In this document: one piece after another, positions 25,592-33,113 of the stretch | How the letters are laid out: the number at the start of each line of letters is the position of its first letter | Position numbering within the stretch: the first letter of the stretch is position 1 | Assembly: GCA_026709505.1 (NCBI GenBank) | Contig: JAPOSW010000043.1 | Location: forward strand, 1 to 35,815 | DNA from: Gammaproteobacteria bacterium | GTDB lineage: Bacteria > Pseudomonadota > Gammaproteobacteria > Arenicellales > Poriferihabitantaceae | DNA length: 35,815 nt | Direction of reading: 5' to 3' | Notes under the pieces: generated by a model | Database searches by the model: none | The model's input: only the letters and a program-made list of their open reading frames with translations | Told to the model about the DNA's origin: nothing | Made by a program: the position numbers and the translations under genes

Positions 25592-25618
25592 TTGCCGAAA
25601 AAGGATTTGTATTACAAT
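25592..25618 (+). promoter_or_regulatory. candidate promoter for the prpE operon
   Basis: TTGCCG (25592-25597) and TACAAT (25613-25618) with a 15-bp spacer, ~80 bp before the synthetase ATG. The spacer is short, so this is tentative. Confidence 0.3.
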
Positions 25619-25699
25619 AGAGACGATTACATGTTCGTTTCCAGCTCGTCAGAATCCTGGTGTGCCTCCAGCTTTTCACAATAACTAAACCGATCAATC

Positions 25700-27592
25700 A
25701 TGAAATTCGACAAGATATACGAAAGGGCTTGCAAGGATCCGGAAGGATTCTGGGCTGAGGCAGCTGAAAACGTTCACTGGTACAAGAAGTGGGACCGGGT
25801 TCTGGACGACTCGGATGCGCCCTTTTATCGATGGTTCACGGGTGGTCAGACCAATGTTTGCTACAACGCAGTGGATATCCATGTCGCAAACGGACGCGGT
25901 AATCAGACTGCCATCATTCATGAAAGCCCAATTACCCACTCGCGACAAACACTCAGCTATCAGGAACTTCAACAAGGAGTTTCGCGGTTTGCAGGGGCCT
26001 TGAAGGCCAATGGCATTGAACAGGGGGACCGGGTCATTATCTACATGCCCATGATTCCCGAGGCGGTAATCAGCATGCTGGCATGCGCTCGCATCGGGGC
26101 AATTCATTCAGTGGTTTTTGGCGGATTTGCGGCCAATGAACTGGCGGTCAGGATTGACGACTGTCAGCCAAAAATGATTGTGGCATCTTCATGCGGCATT
26201 GAGCCTGGAAGAGTAGTGGAATACAAGCCGCTATTGGACAGGGCTATCGAAATGGCCAGGCACAAGCCGGATGCCTGCGTTGTTTTTCAACGCCCTCAGG
26301 CTGAGGCATCCATGATTGATGGGCGTGATATTGATTGGCTTGATGCAGTCGGCCGGGCTGAAGATGCAGACTGTGTTCCGGTCTTGTCGACTGATCCTCT
26401 GTACATTCTGTATACATCGGGGACCACGGGTCAACCCAAGGGAGTGGTTCGGGATACTGGAGGGGGCATTGTTGCTCTCAAGTGGACCATGAAGAATATC
26501 TATGACACGAATCCGGGGGAAGTATACTGGGCGGCTTCGGACGTTGGCTGGGTGGTAGGACATTCCTACATCGTCTATGCTCCCCTGTTCAATGGCAATA
26601 CCACCATCGTTTTCGAGGGCAAGCCTGTTGGCACCCCGGATCCCGGAGTGTTCTGGCGGGTTATTTCCGATCATCAGGTCAAGGTGCTTTTTACGGCGCC
26701 AACAGCGTTTCGAGCGATCAAGCGCGAAGATCCGAATGGCGAATACATAGCAAAGTACGATATTTCCTCTCTCAAGCATCTTTTTCTGGCGGGAGAGAGA
26801 ACCGATCCGGACACCCTGGACTGGGCGCGTCAGCAACTGAAGGTTCCGGTTGTCGATCACTGGTGGCAGACCGAAACCGGTTCTGCGATTTGCAGCAATT
26901 GCATGGGCATCGAACCGTTGCTTATCAAGGATGGTTCTCCGACCAGACCAGTGCCGGGCTGGCAGCTCAAAGCGGTGGATGACAGCGGCAATCCTGTTGA
27001 GACTGGAGACATAGGCGCATTGGTAGCCAAGCTGCCATTGCCGCCGGGAACCTTTCCGACCTTGTGGAATGCACGCGATCGATATTTTGATTCCTACCTC
27101 AGTAATTTCCCTGATCACTATGAAACGGGTGATGCCGGATACATTGATGAAGACGGCTATGTGTTCGTGATGTCGAGAACCGACGATGTGATCAACGTTG
27201 CGGGACATCGACTGTCAACAGGAGCCATAGAAGAGGTACTGGCCTCGCATCCGGATGTTGCCGAGTGTGCGGTGCTCGGCGTAAATGACGACCTCAAGGG
27301 CGAGTTGCCTTTGGGGTGTCTGGTTCTGAATACCGGGGTTGACCGGGATCCTTCAGAAATTATTTCGGAATCTGTACAGCTGGTCCGCAGCAATATCGGT
27401 CCGGTTGCAGCATTCAAGCTGGCGACTGTTGTTGATCGCTTGCCAAAAACGCGCTCCGGAAAAATCCTGAGAGCCACCATGAAAAAAATTGCCGACGATA
27501 CGCCGTGGAAAATGCCCGCCACCATCGATGATCCTGTGATTCTTGATGAAATCACCGCGGCTTTCGCTTCAATTGGCTATCCAAAATCCTGA
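25700..27592 (+). CDS. prpE: propionyl-CoA synthetase-like AMP-forming acyl-CoA synthetase
   Basis: This is a 630-residue ANL-superfamily enzyme that activates a short-chain acid (propionate, possibly acetate or others) to the acyl-CoA via an acyl-AMP. Adenylation motifs are YTSGTTGQPKGVV and the ACS-type DHWWQTETG, with ETGDAGYIDEDGYVFVMSRTDDV. The C-terminal catalytic lysine is K588 in LPKTRSGKILR, the site that Pat/CobB-type systems acetylate in relatives. The N-terminal 'FWAEAAENVHWYKKWDRVLDD' and total length fit PrpE/ACSS3 better than Acs (~650). No prpBCD genes are nearby. gshB begins 23 bp downstream. Confidence 0.9.
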   Translation: MKFDKIYERACKDPEGFWAEAAENVHWYKKWDRVLDDSDAPFYRWFTGGQTNVCYNAVDIHVANGRGNQTAIIHESPITHSRQTLSYQELQQGVSRFAGALKANGIEQGDRVIIYMPMIPEAVISMLACARIGAIHSVVFGGFAANELAVRIDDCQPKMIVASSCGIEPGRVVEYKPLLDRAIEMARHKPDACVVFQRPQAEASMIDGRDIDWLDAVGRAEDADCVPVLSTDPLYILYTSGTTGQPKGVVRDTGGGIVALKWTMKNIYDTNPGEVYWAASDVGWVVGHSYIVYAPLFNGNTTIVFEGKPVGTPDPGVFWRVISDHQVKVLFTAPTAFRAIKREDPNGEYIAKYDISSLKHLFLAGERTDPDTLDWARQQLKVPVVDHWWQTETGSAICSNCMGIEPLLIKDGSPTRPVPGWQLKAVDDSGNPVETGDIGALVAKLPLPPGTFPTLWNARDRYFDSYLSNFPDHYETGDAGYIDEDGYVFVMSRTDDVINVAGHRLSTGAIEEVLASHPDVAECAVLGVNDDLKGELPLGCLVLNTGVDRDPSEIISESVQLVRSNIGPVAAFKLATVVDRLPKTRSGKILRATMKKIADDTPWKMPATIDDPVILDEITAAFASIGYPKS

Positions 27593-27615
27593 TTAGGGCC
27601 GGGCGCTGCAATCCG

Positions 27616-28548
27616 ATGAAGCATGCTTTCATCATGGATCCGATTGAGAAGATCAAGCCATGGAAGGACACCACCTACTTTCTCATGAAAGCCTGTGCAG
27701 AGCGGGGCCATGAAGTCTGCTGTTTGGATCAGAGAGACCTGCATACCCGGCATGACCAGCTTTTTGGGTGCGTGAACTGGCTGCAAATCCATGATGACGA
27801 AAGCAATCCCTATTTCATAGCCCATTCTCAGACCATTGCGATTTCAGGGGTCGATGCGGTCTGGATTCGAACCGACCCGCCTTTTGACAGGCGGTATTTC
27901 TACACCACCTTGCTGCTGGAACTGCTGCCGGCATCGGTGCGCGTTATCAATTGTCCGGAAGGCCTTCGCAATTACAATGAAAAGCTGTCAGCACTCAAAT
28001 TCCCGGATCTGACCCCCCGCACTCTGGTGACCTCCAGTATCGATGAGATTGCGGAGTTCGCAAAACAGCGTGGACGAGTCACCATCAAGCCCATTGACGG
28101 TTTTGGAGGCAAGGGCATCGTGTTCTTTGGGGCCGGTGATTCAACTGATGATCTAAAGGCGCAGATTCAGGACAGTCATCGCTGGGTAATTGTTCAGGAG
28201 TACCTGCCAGCGGCAACCGAGGGCGACAAGCGGATTCTGCTGCTGGACGGCGAGCCGTTAGGAGCAATTCTCAGAGTGCATGCCGATGGCGAGGAGCTGA
28301 ATAACATGGATGCCGGGGGGGTTGCGCATGCCGCAAAATTGACTTCCGGAGACATGGACATTTGCCGGGTCTTGAAGGAACCTCTGAAGAGTGAAGGAAT
28401 ATTTTTTGCCGGGATCGACATCATTGGCAATAAATTGATCGAGATAAACGTCACCAGTCCAACAGGCCTGCAGGAAATGACCCGCTTCGACGGCATCGAC
28501 TATCATCACCGGATAATTCAGGAACTGGAGTCGAAGGCGCTGTGCTAG
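27616..28548 (+). CDS. gshB: glutathione synthetase
   Basis: This is a 310-residue ATP-grasp ligase that joins gamma-glutamylcysteine and glycine. The N-terminal domain has FIMDPIEKIKPWKDTTYFLM and the substrate loop RTDPPFDRRYFYTT. ATP-grasp features are KPIDGFGGKGIVFF and VQEYLPAATEGDKRILLLDG. The C-terminal catalytic stretch is FAGIDIIGNKLIEINVTSPTG. E. coli GshB is 315 residues, so this is full length. It is probably co-transcribed with the upstream synthetase (23-bp gap) and the downstream membrane acyltransferase. Confidence 0.95.
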   Translation: MKHAFIMDPIEKIKPWKDTTYFLMKACAERGHEVCCLDQRDLHTRHDQLFGCVNWLQIHDDESNPYFIAHSQTIAISGVDAVWIRTDPPFDRRYFYTTLLLELLPASVRVINCPEGLRNYNEKLSALKFPDLTPRTLVTSSIDEIAEFAKQRGRVTIKPIDGFGGKGIVFFGAGDSTDDLKAQIQDSHRWVIVQEYLPAATEGDKRILLLDGEPLGAILRVHADGEELNNMDAGGVAHAAKLTSGDMDICRVLKEPLKSEGIFFAGIDIIGNKLIEINVTSPTGLQEMTRFDGIDYHHRIIQELESKALC

Positions 28549-28603
28549 GGATGCAAGACTTTCGGGCTTGGGTGCTGCTCATTTCAACAGTAATGAAAGG
28601 ACC

Positions 28604-29410
28604 GTGTCGAAACGAGTGAAATCTCGCCAGGGCCGTCAAAGATGCCCGCCCACTGATGCGTCCAGCAAGGCAACTGAGCACCGTGCAAAATTTCCGCGCA
28701 TTCAGCTTATCGACTACCTGCGGGGTGTCGCACTACTGGGCATGACGATCATTCACGGGGCCTGGAATCTCGAGTTCTTTGGCTTCCTTGCGCCCGGGAC
28801 AAGCCATCAAGTTTTCTGGTCGCTGTTCGCGGCACTGGTGGCCGGGAGTTTTCTGGTTCTCGCCGGAGTCAGCCTGCGTCTCGCCCATGCTGCCGGGATT
28901 CGGTGGCGGTCCTGGGGTCGGCGGTTCGCCATTATAGTGTTGGCTGCCGGATGTGTGACAGCCGTGACGGCCGTGGTGACGCCCGATGTATACATTCGCT
29001 TCGGCATCCTTCATATGATTGCTGCCGGATCCATTCTTGGACTGGGGGTGCTGCGTTGGCCTGGATGGACGATTCTGGCGTGTGCGGCAGCGGTTGTCGT
29101 GATCAACTTCACCATTCCTGCTGACTGGCTGGAGGGTGCAACGAGCTACATACTAGGTTTTGAGGCAGTGCCGCCGCCGGCCAGTGACTACCGGCCCATC
29201 TTTCCCTGGCTGGCATCGGTGCTGTTCGGCATCAGTGGAGCCAGGCTCTTGCAGGATATGGGTTGGTGGGCAGTTTTGGGGAGAATTACCTTTACCGGGC
29301 GGCCGAGCCGGATGCTTTGCTGGCTAGGCCGCCACAGCCTTGCCTACTACCTGATTCATCAGCCGGTACTATTTGGATTATTGTGGGCAGTTTTGAAGGT
29401 TTCAGGATGA
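28604..29410 (+). CDS. DUF1624 (heparan-alpha-glucosaminide N-acetyltransferase-like) membrane protein
   Basis: This is about 268 residues with ~7 hydrophobic helices. The family start motif is IQLIDYLRGVALLGMTIIHG, followed by SFLVLAGVSLRLAHA, YIRFGILHMIAAGSILGLG, and a C-terminal LGRHSLAYYLIHQPVLFGLL. These match the DUF1624/YeiB-like membrane acyltransferase group, related to HGSNAT. In bacteria the acceptor is generally unknown. The start is uncertain: GTG 28604 follows an AAAGGA too closely, while TTG 28568 and GTG 28616 are alternatives. The transmembrane domain is unaffected. It follows gshB closely; the functional link is unclear. Confidence 0.8.
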   Translation: MSKRVKSRQGRQRCPPTDASSKATEHRAKFPRIQLIDYLRGVALLGMTIIHGAWNLEFFGFLAPGTSHQVFWSLFAALVAGSFLVLAGVSLRLAHAAGIRWRSWGRRFAIIVLAAGCVTAVTAVVTPDVYIRFGILHMIAAGSILGLGVLRWPGWTILACAAAVVVINFTIPADWLEGATSYILGFEAVPPPASDYRPIFPWLASVLFGISGARLLQDMGWWAVLGRITFTGRPSRMLCWLGRHSLAYYLIHQPVLFGLLWAVLKVSG

Positions 29411-29426
29411 GGGTCAACAGGAGACT

Positions 29427-29550
29427 TATAGACTTAAGTGCGAATTTCTTGATTTACATCATGTAGTCATCAATAACATGAAAAATATTCGCTCATGGAT
29501 AGCGGTTAAAGCATCACATTCTGATTCATGTCAATTAATTTCATTTCCCC
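29427..29550. repeat. second, degenerate copy of the miniature repeat element at 35428-35574
   Basis: Bases ~29449-29546 match 35452-35549 at roughly four in five positions, including AATAACATGAAAAA and AACATTCTGATTC-like blocks. The left end (TTATAGACTTAAGT) only loosely resembles the TTATATACGAGTAAC end of the other copy, and no target duplication is visible. It lies just after the DUF1624 gene. Confidence 0.55.
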
Positions 29551-29761
29551 AATTCCACTCTGAAGTGCAACACCTCGGGGGTCGGCAGCGTATTGCAAAC
29601 GGCTAGCAGGCGGATGACAATCTCCATGTCAATGTCAACAGCAACGGAGAACCGTCATGCACAAGAGCTGCCGCTAGCTGGCCTATGGTGAACGATGCCA
29701 GATCAAGGCCCTGTTGTTCCAGTTCACCTTCGAGGATTACACCGGGGTGGCTTCGCATCAT
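29541..29761 (-). pseudogene. possible HigA-like antitoxin remnant
   Basis: From ATG 29761 the frame reads MMRSHPGVILEGELEQQGLD, like the 'HPGE-L-E--LE--GL' start of HigA/XRE antitoxins, and stops at 29603. A second frame then gives VAVDIDMEIVIRLLAV, like the 'VS-DMAIRLA' helix of the family. A frameshift would join them. The end overlaps the repeat element. It lies immediately downstream of the RES gene in the same direction, but the usual RES partner is encoded upstream, so pairing is uncertain. Confidence 0.35.
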
Positions 29762-29770
29762 TGTGGCTTG

Positions 29771-30306
29771 TTACACGGTAATCCTAATATTACTTCGCTT
29801 TCCGATCATTCTAACATCATTGAGAAAGCTGGGATCGGTCAGCCCGTCCCGGGTATATACAATATTGAAATCTCCCGATTGCACGCGATCTCCAAAAACA
29901 GATAGACCGTAACCGGGTCAAATTGATTGGATGTCCATTCCAGCCCTTCCACATCCGGAAATTGGAAATGGATTGCCTCAACCCATTCGGCGGTATAGGC
30001 ATAGCTTTTTGGAGTTGCAGAGATAAGCTGGCTACGCTTAATATGCCATCGCTTGAGGTCCGGTTCCCGCAAGGAGACAAGTGTCAGGTTGCGAGCCACT
30101 TCAAGTCTTCCTTGCGCTCTGTCCTCTACCCTGTTCCCGGGGACTCGTTTGCGCTTGGCTTTGGCAGGGACATCATGGAATATCGTCTCAAAGACGGCAG
30201 CCTCTAAGGTTTCGCCTGCATAGAGCGAGGGAACACATTGTCCGTTCTCGTCTTCAATCGGCGCAAAACAGGGCAGATTGCCCTGGCATGGATTAAATCC
30301 TTTCAT
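29771..30306 (-). pseudogene. RES-domain toxin with a frameshift in a T-run
   Basis: RES proteins are NAD+-degrading toxins of RES/Xre modules. Visible motifs are VPSLYAGETLEAAVFETIFH (catalytic-region Glu), AYTAEWVEAIHFQFPDVEGL and WTSNQFDPVTVYL (conserved Ser). At the T5 run (29894-29898 on the plus strand as A5) the frame leaves the family sequence. The -1 frame continues correctly as FGDRVQSGDFNIVYTRDGL to a TAA at 29771, giving ~177 residues if repaired. The N-terminus is short, and the usual 'GN-RF-P' reads GNLPCFAP, so a conserved Arg is replaced. No Xre-type antitoxin is seen upstream. It is most likely a dead orphan, unless the missing T is an assembly error. Confidence 0.7.
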
Positions 30307-30678
30307 ATGGACACTGTTGACTTCGTAGCCCGAATGACGGTTCGTTTAGGTGACACGCCCTCGAAGGGCTGAATTATTCCCGTGGATTTCGGACAAACCG
30401 GGACCCATTCTCAGTGTAACGATAGCCTGCAATTTCCCAGCACTGAAAATATCGAAAAATTATCAGCTTCGATTACCTGAACTTGGTAAACTCATGCTAT
30501 CGGTGATTGTTAACGATGGACAAATTAACTGCTATGGAACCTGGCAGTTCGATTTACTTTCCACACATCTCAGACTGCATATGCAAGCAGGAGATTTACT
30601 CAGTGGATTGCGGGACCAGAACAGGACAACAAATAACCGCAGCAGATACCGTCAGGACAATCCAATCAAGAAATAACC
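30307..30678. other. gap between the RES remnant and ridA
   Basis: No convincing gene. The plus strand has an open frame at 30507-30707 overlapping the ridA start, but it is Cys-rich, lacks a recognisable family and has poor start context. No antitoxin for the RES gene is found on the minus strand. Confidence 0.4.
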
Positions 30679-31065
30679 ATGCAACATCGGGAAATCATAA
30701 GCACTGATCAAGCACCAGGTGCAATAGGCACCTATTCTCAAGCGGTCAGGGTTGACAGGACCGTCTATATTTCCGGACAAATCCCACTGGATCCCAACAC
30801 CATGGTGGTGGTTGGCGAGTCATTTGCCAAAGCCGTACATCAAACCTTCAGGAACCTTCATGCCGTCTGCGAAGCCGCTGGCGGCAATCTGGGCAGCATC
30901 GCCAAGCTTAACATCTACGTCACCGACCTGTCTGAATTTCCGATTCTCAATGAAGTCATGGCCGAGTACTTCATCGAGCCCTACCCTGCCCGTGCCGTGG
31001 TCGGCGTATCCGCCCTGCCGAAAGATGTTCCACTGGAAATCGAGGCAGTCATGGTCCTTGACTAA
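30679..31065 (+). CDS. ridA: reactive intermediate/imine deaminase RidA
   Basis: This is a 128-residue trimeric cytosolic enzyme of the YjgF/YER057c/UK114 family. It hydrolyses 2-aminoacrylate and related imines released by PLP enzymes. Family features are APGAIGTYSQAVRV, VYISGQIPLDP, the DLSEFPILNEVMAEYF region, and the signature PARAVVGVSALPKDVPLEIE with the catalytic Arg in 'PARAVVGV' and Glu in 'EIEAV'. Length and spacing are canonical. In many Gammaproteobacteria ridA follows spoT; that is not the case here. It is followed by ubiA after a 167-bp gap. Confidence 0.95.
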   Translation: MQHREIISTDQAPGAIGTYSQAVRVDRTVYISGQIPLDPNTMVVVGESFAKAVHQTFRNLHAVCEAAGGNLGSIAKLNIYVTDLSEFPILNEVMAEYFIEPYPARAVVGVSALPKDVPLEIEAVMVLD

Positions 31066-31232
31066 AACCGCCCGCGGGCCATGAATTCCACCTCAAGATA
31101 CGCTTTGATTTACCGGATAGTCACGCTGCATGGAGCAAACCAGTTCCCAAAGTCAGGGACTGCGTGCAGGTCGAACTGGGCAGGTACGCCTATCGCATTC
31201 CAAAAACACTGCACAACTCGGGAGCCCAGCCT

Positions 31233-32105
31233 GTGACAGCTCCCTCTCTGACAGAAATTTCTCCCTACATTCGGCTCATGCGATTGGACCGTCCAATCGG
31301 CACCCTGCTTCTTCTCTGGCCAACCCTATGGGCACTCTGGCTAGCGGGCAATGGCCAGCCTAGCTCAACCGTTGTACTGATTATGCTTGTCGGAACCGTA
31401 GTCATGCGATCGGCCGGCTGCATCATCAACGATTTCGCCGACCGTAAAATCGACGGACATGTTGCCAGAACGCGAGACAGGCCCCTGGCAAGCGGCGCTC
31501 TGAGTGTCAGCAAGGCAATGGCCCTGTTTGCGGCATTAATCCTGTTCTCTGCATGGCTAGTCATGCAGCTGAACATGCTCTCGGTTACAGTCAGCCTCTT
31601 TGCCCTGGTGGTGGCAGTGATCTACCCTTTCACAAAACGCATCACCCACCTGCCGCAATTGGTACTAGGCATCGCGTTCTCAATGGGCATTCCAATTGCC
31701 TATGCTGCACTTACCAATAGTTTGCCGCTAGAGTGCTGGCTCCTGTTTGCCGCAAACTTTTGCTGGATCGTCGCCTATGATACCTATTATGCAATGGCCG
31801 ACCGGGACGACGATATTCTGATTGGCGTCAAGTCAACTGCAATCTTGTTCGGCAATGCCGACCGGAGCGTGATACTGGTCCTGCAATTGATCGCACTCCT
31901 AATCCTAGCTTACATCGGGATCAATCAGACCCTAAGCTGGCACTTCTACATTGGCATTGTCTTGTGCATGGGAATCGTCGCCTATCAGCAGGTTCTGACC
32001 CGAGAACGAATCCCCGAGAACTGCTTCAAGGCCTTCCTGAACAATAACTGGTTCGGTGCCGTGATACAGTTTGGATTGATGCTTGGACTGATTGAACAGC
32101 CATGA
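31233..32105 (+). CDS. ubiA: 4-hydroxybenzoate polyprenyltransferase
   Basis: This is an inner-membrane prenyltransferase of ubiquinone synthesis, transferring the polyprenyl tail to 4-hydroxybenzoate. The chosen start, GTG 31233, has GGGAG 8 bp upstream and yields 290 residues, the E. coli UbiA length; an upstream GTG (31164) would add 23 atypical residues. It has the two Mg-diphosphate Asp motifs, first INDFADRKIDGHVARTRDRP and second YDTYYAMADRDDDI, within ~8-9 hydrophobic helices. MRLDRPIGTLLLLWPTLWAL is characteristic of UbiA. The NUDIX gene overlaps its stop by 4 bp. Confidence 0.95.
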   Translation: MTAPSLTEISPYIRLMRLDRPIGTLLLLWPTLWALWLAGNGQPSSTVVLIMLVGTVVMRSAGCIINDFADRKIDGHVARTRDRPLASGALSVSKAMALFAALILFSAWLVMQLNMLSVTVSLFALVVAVIYPFTKRITHLPQLVLGIAFSMGIPIAYAALTNSLPLECWLLFAANFCWIVAYDTYYAMADRDDDILIGVKSTAILFGNADRSVILVLQLIALLILAYIGINQTLSWHFYIGIVLCMGIVAYQQVLTRERIPENCFKAFLNNNWFGAVIQFGLMLGLIEQP

Positions 32106-32662
32106 TCCATAAACTGAACATGAGCCTCCCCGTCAAATACTGCAATCTCTGCGGATCCAGAACAAGAATTGGCGTGCCTGATGGAGATAACCGGGAACGC
32201 CACATCTGCCAGACATGTGGTCACATCCAGTACCAGAATCCAAAAGTAGTGGCTGGCAGCATCATTACCCATGAAGACCAGATACTGCTTTGCAAACGGG
32301 CCATAGAGCCGCGCTCCGGCTACTGGACAATACCCGCCGGTTTTCTGGAAAACCATGAAACAATCCAGCAAGGATCCATCCGCGAAACCTGGGAAGAGGC
32401 TAGAGCCGGTATTACCGATATGCATCTCTTCCAAATAACCAACCTCACTCGTATCGGGCAAATCTATATCATTTACCGCTCTGTACTCGCCGATCCTTTT
32501 ACTTTCGCACCCGGACCCGAAAGTCTCATCGTCGAATTGTTTGACGAAGACAGGATCCCATGGGATGCCATGGCCTTCAGGGTAATCAAGACATCGCTCA
32601 GGCGATTTCTTGAAGAGCGAACAGCCGATGCCTTCACCATGCTGGTTGACACTCTGGAATGA
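32102..32662 (+). CDS. NUDIX hydrolase with N-terminal zinc ribbon
   Basis: This 186-residue protein has an N-terminal four-Cys ribbon (YCNLCG then CQTCGHIQYQNPK), as in NudC-like and 'NUDIX_2/zf-ribbon' proteins. The NUDIX box is GFLENHETIQQGSIRETWEE followed by ARAG, matching G-x5-E-x7-REUXEEXG except for the alanine before the final Gly. It likely hydrolyses a nucleoside-diphosphate derivative (ADP-ribose, NADH or FAD class); the exact substrate is unknown. It lacks NudC's SQPWPFPxS array, so it is probably not NudC itself. ATGA overlap with ubiA implies co-translation. Confidence 0.88.
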   Translation: MIHKLNMSLPVKYCNLCGSRTRIGVPDGDNRERHICQTCGHIQYQNPKVVAGSIITHEDQILLCKRAIEPRSGYWTIPAGFLENHETIQQGSIRETWEEARAGITDMHLFQITNLTRIGQIYIIYRSVLADPFTFAPGPESLIVELFDEDRIPWDAMAFRVIKTSLRRFLEERTADAFTMLVDTLE

Positions 32663-32689
32663 ACAGAATCTCACCATGAAAGATACAGA

Positions 32690-32985
32690 AGTTTTCGAAT
32701 CGCGATTTCAAAAATACATTACAAATTCATGAATTTTCGTGATTTGATGAATCGGAGCCAGCGCTGATGTTGCGATTTATTCACAATAGAAGGGAGAATA
32801 GGCCTACTTTTTGATTTACAGGTTTTGTTTGTTTCATCTTTGTAAATTTATGTTTTATTCTATTGTATTAATTGACTTATTCATATTTTCTCAAAATTCT
32901 TGGAATCGTTGCTTTTCTTCACAATACCCGCTCTCCAAGCCATTTGTCGCAATTTATCCACATAATTATCCACAGATTCTGTGAG
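32690..32985. promoter_or_regulatory. AT-rich gap with two perfect DnaA boxes
   Basis: The 450-bp gap between the NUDIX gene and priA has a strongly AT-rich block (~32800-32900) flanked by DnaA-type boxes. TTATCCACA occurs at 32954-32962 and 32966-32974 in the same orientation, and TTATTCACA (fits TTWTNCACA) at 32777-32785. This is the layout of an unwinding element plus DnaA array. It could be a replication origin, a DnaA-controlled promoter or a DnaA-titrating site. A small minus-strand open frame over it (32881-33123) gets its 'VDNYVDKL' from the boxes and is not accepted as a gene. Confidence 0.4.
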
Positions 32986-33113
32986 TAACCCCTCAAATAC
33001 TCCACGAACACTGGGTACAGGATTTGCGGTTACGTACAGAATCTCAATCTCAGCATGCCCTGAGCAAGAAATTAGCCAGCGGAAATCCCAATAGCCTTGA
33101 TTCAGGGTGTGAA

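Larger units (their letters stand above)
24567..25699. other. gene-poor kilobase between ech and the acyl-CoA synthetase
   Basis: It contains a degenerate membrane-peptide remnant (24760-24918). There is also a minus-strand open frame at 24974-25204 (METQEDLERLHAFFSIHSAD and onward) that I do not recognise and cannot support as a gene, and AT-rich sequence before the synthetase. It looks like decayed coding DNA. Confidence 0.45.

Noticed and set aside
25410-25688. Possible lipoprotein-like frame before the acyl-CoA synthetase
   Set aside because: The hydrophobic LVLMGLLKNCGG stretch lacks a proper lipobox context and the rest is low-complexity; no Shine-Dalgarno.
26231-27208. 325-codon minus-strand frame opposite prpE
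   Set aside because: Shadow of a well-defined ANL synthetase; no start context or motifs.
30507-30707. 66-codon plus-strand frame overlapping the ridA start
   Set aside because: No family, weak start and long overlap with ridA in another frame.
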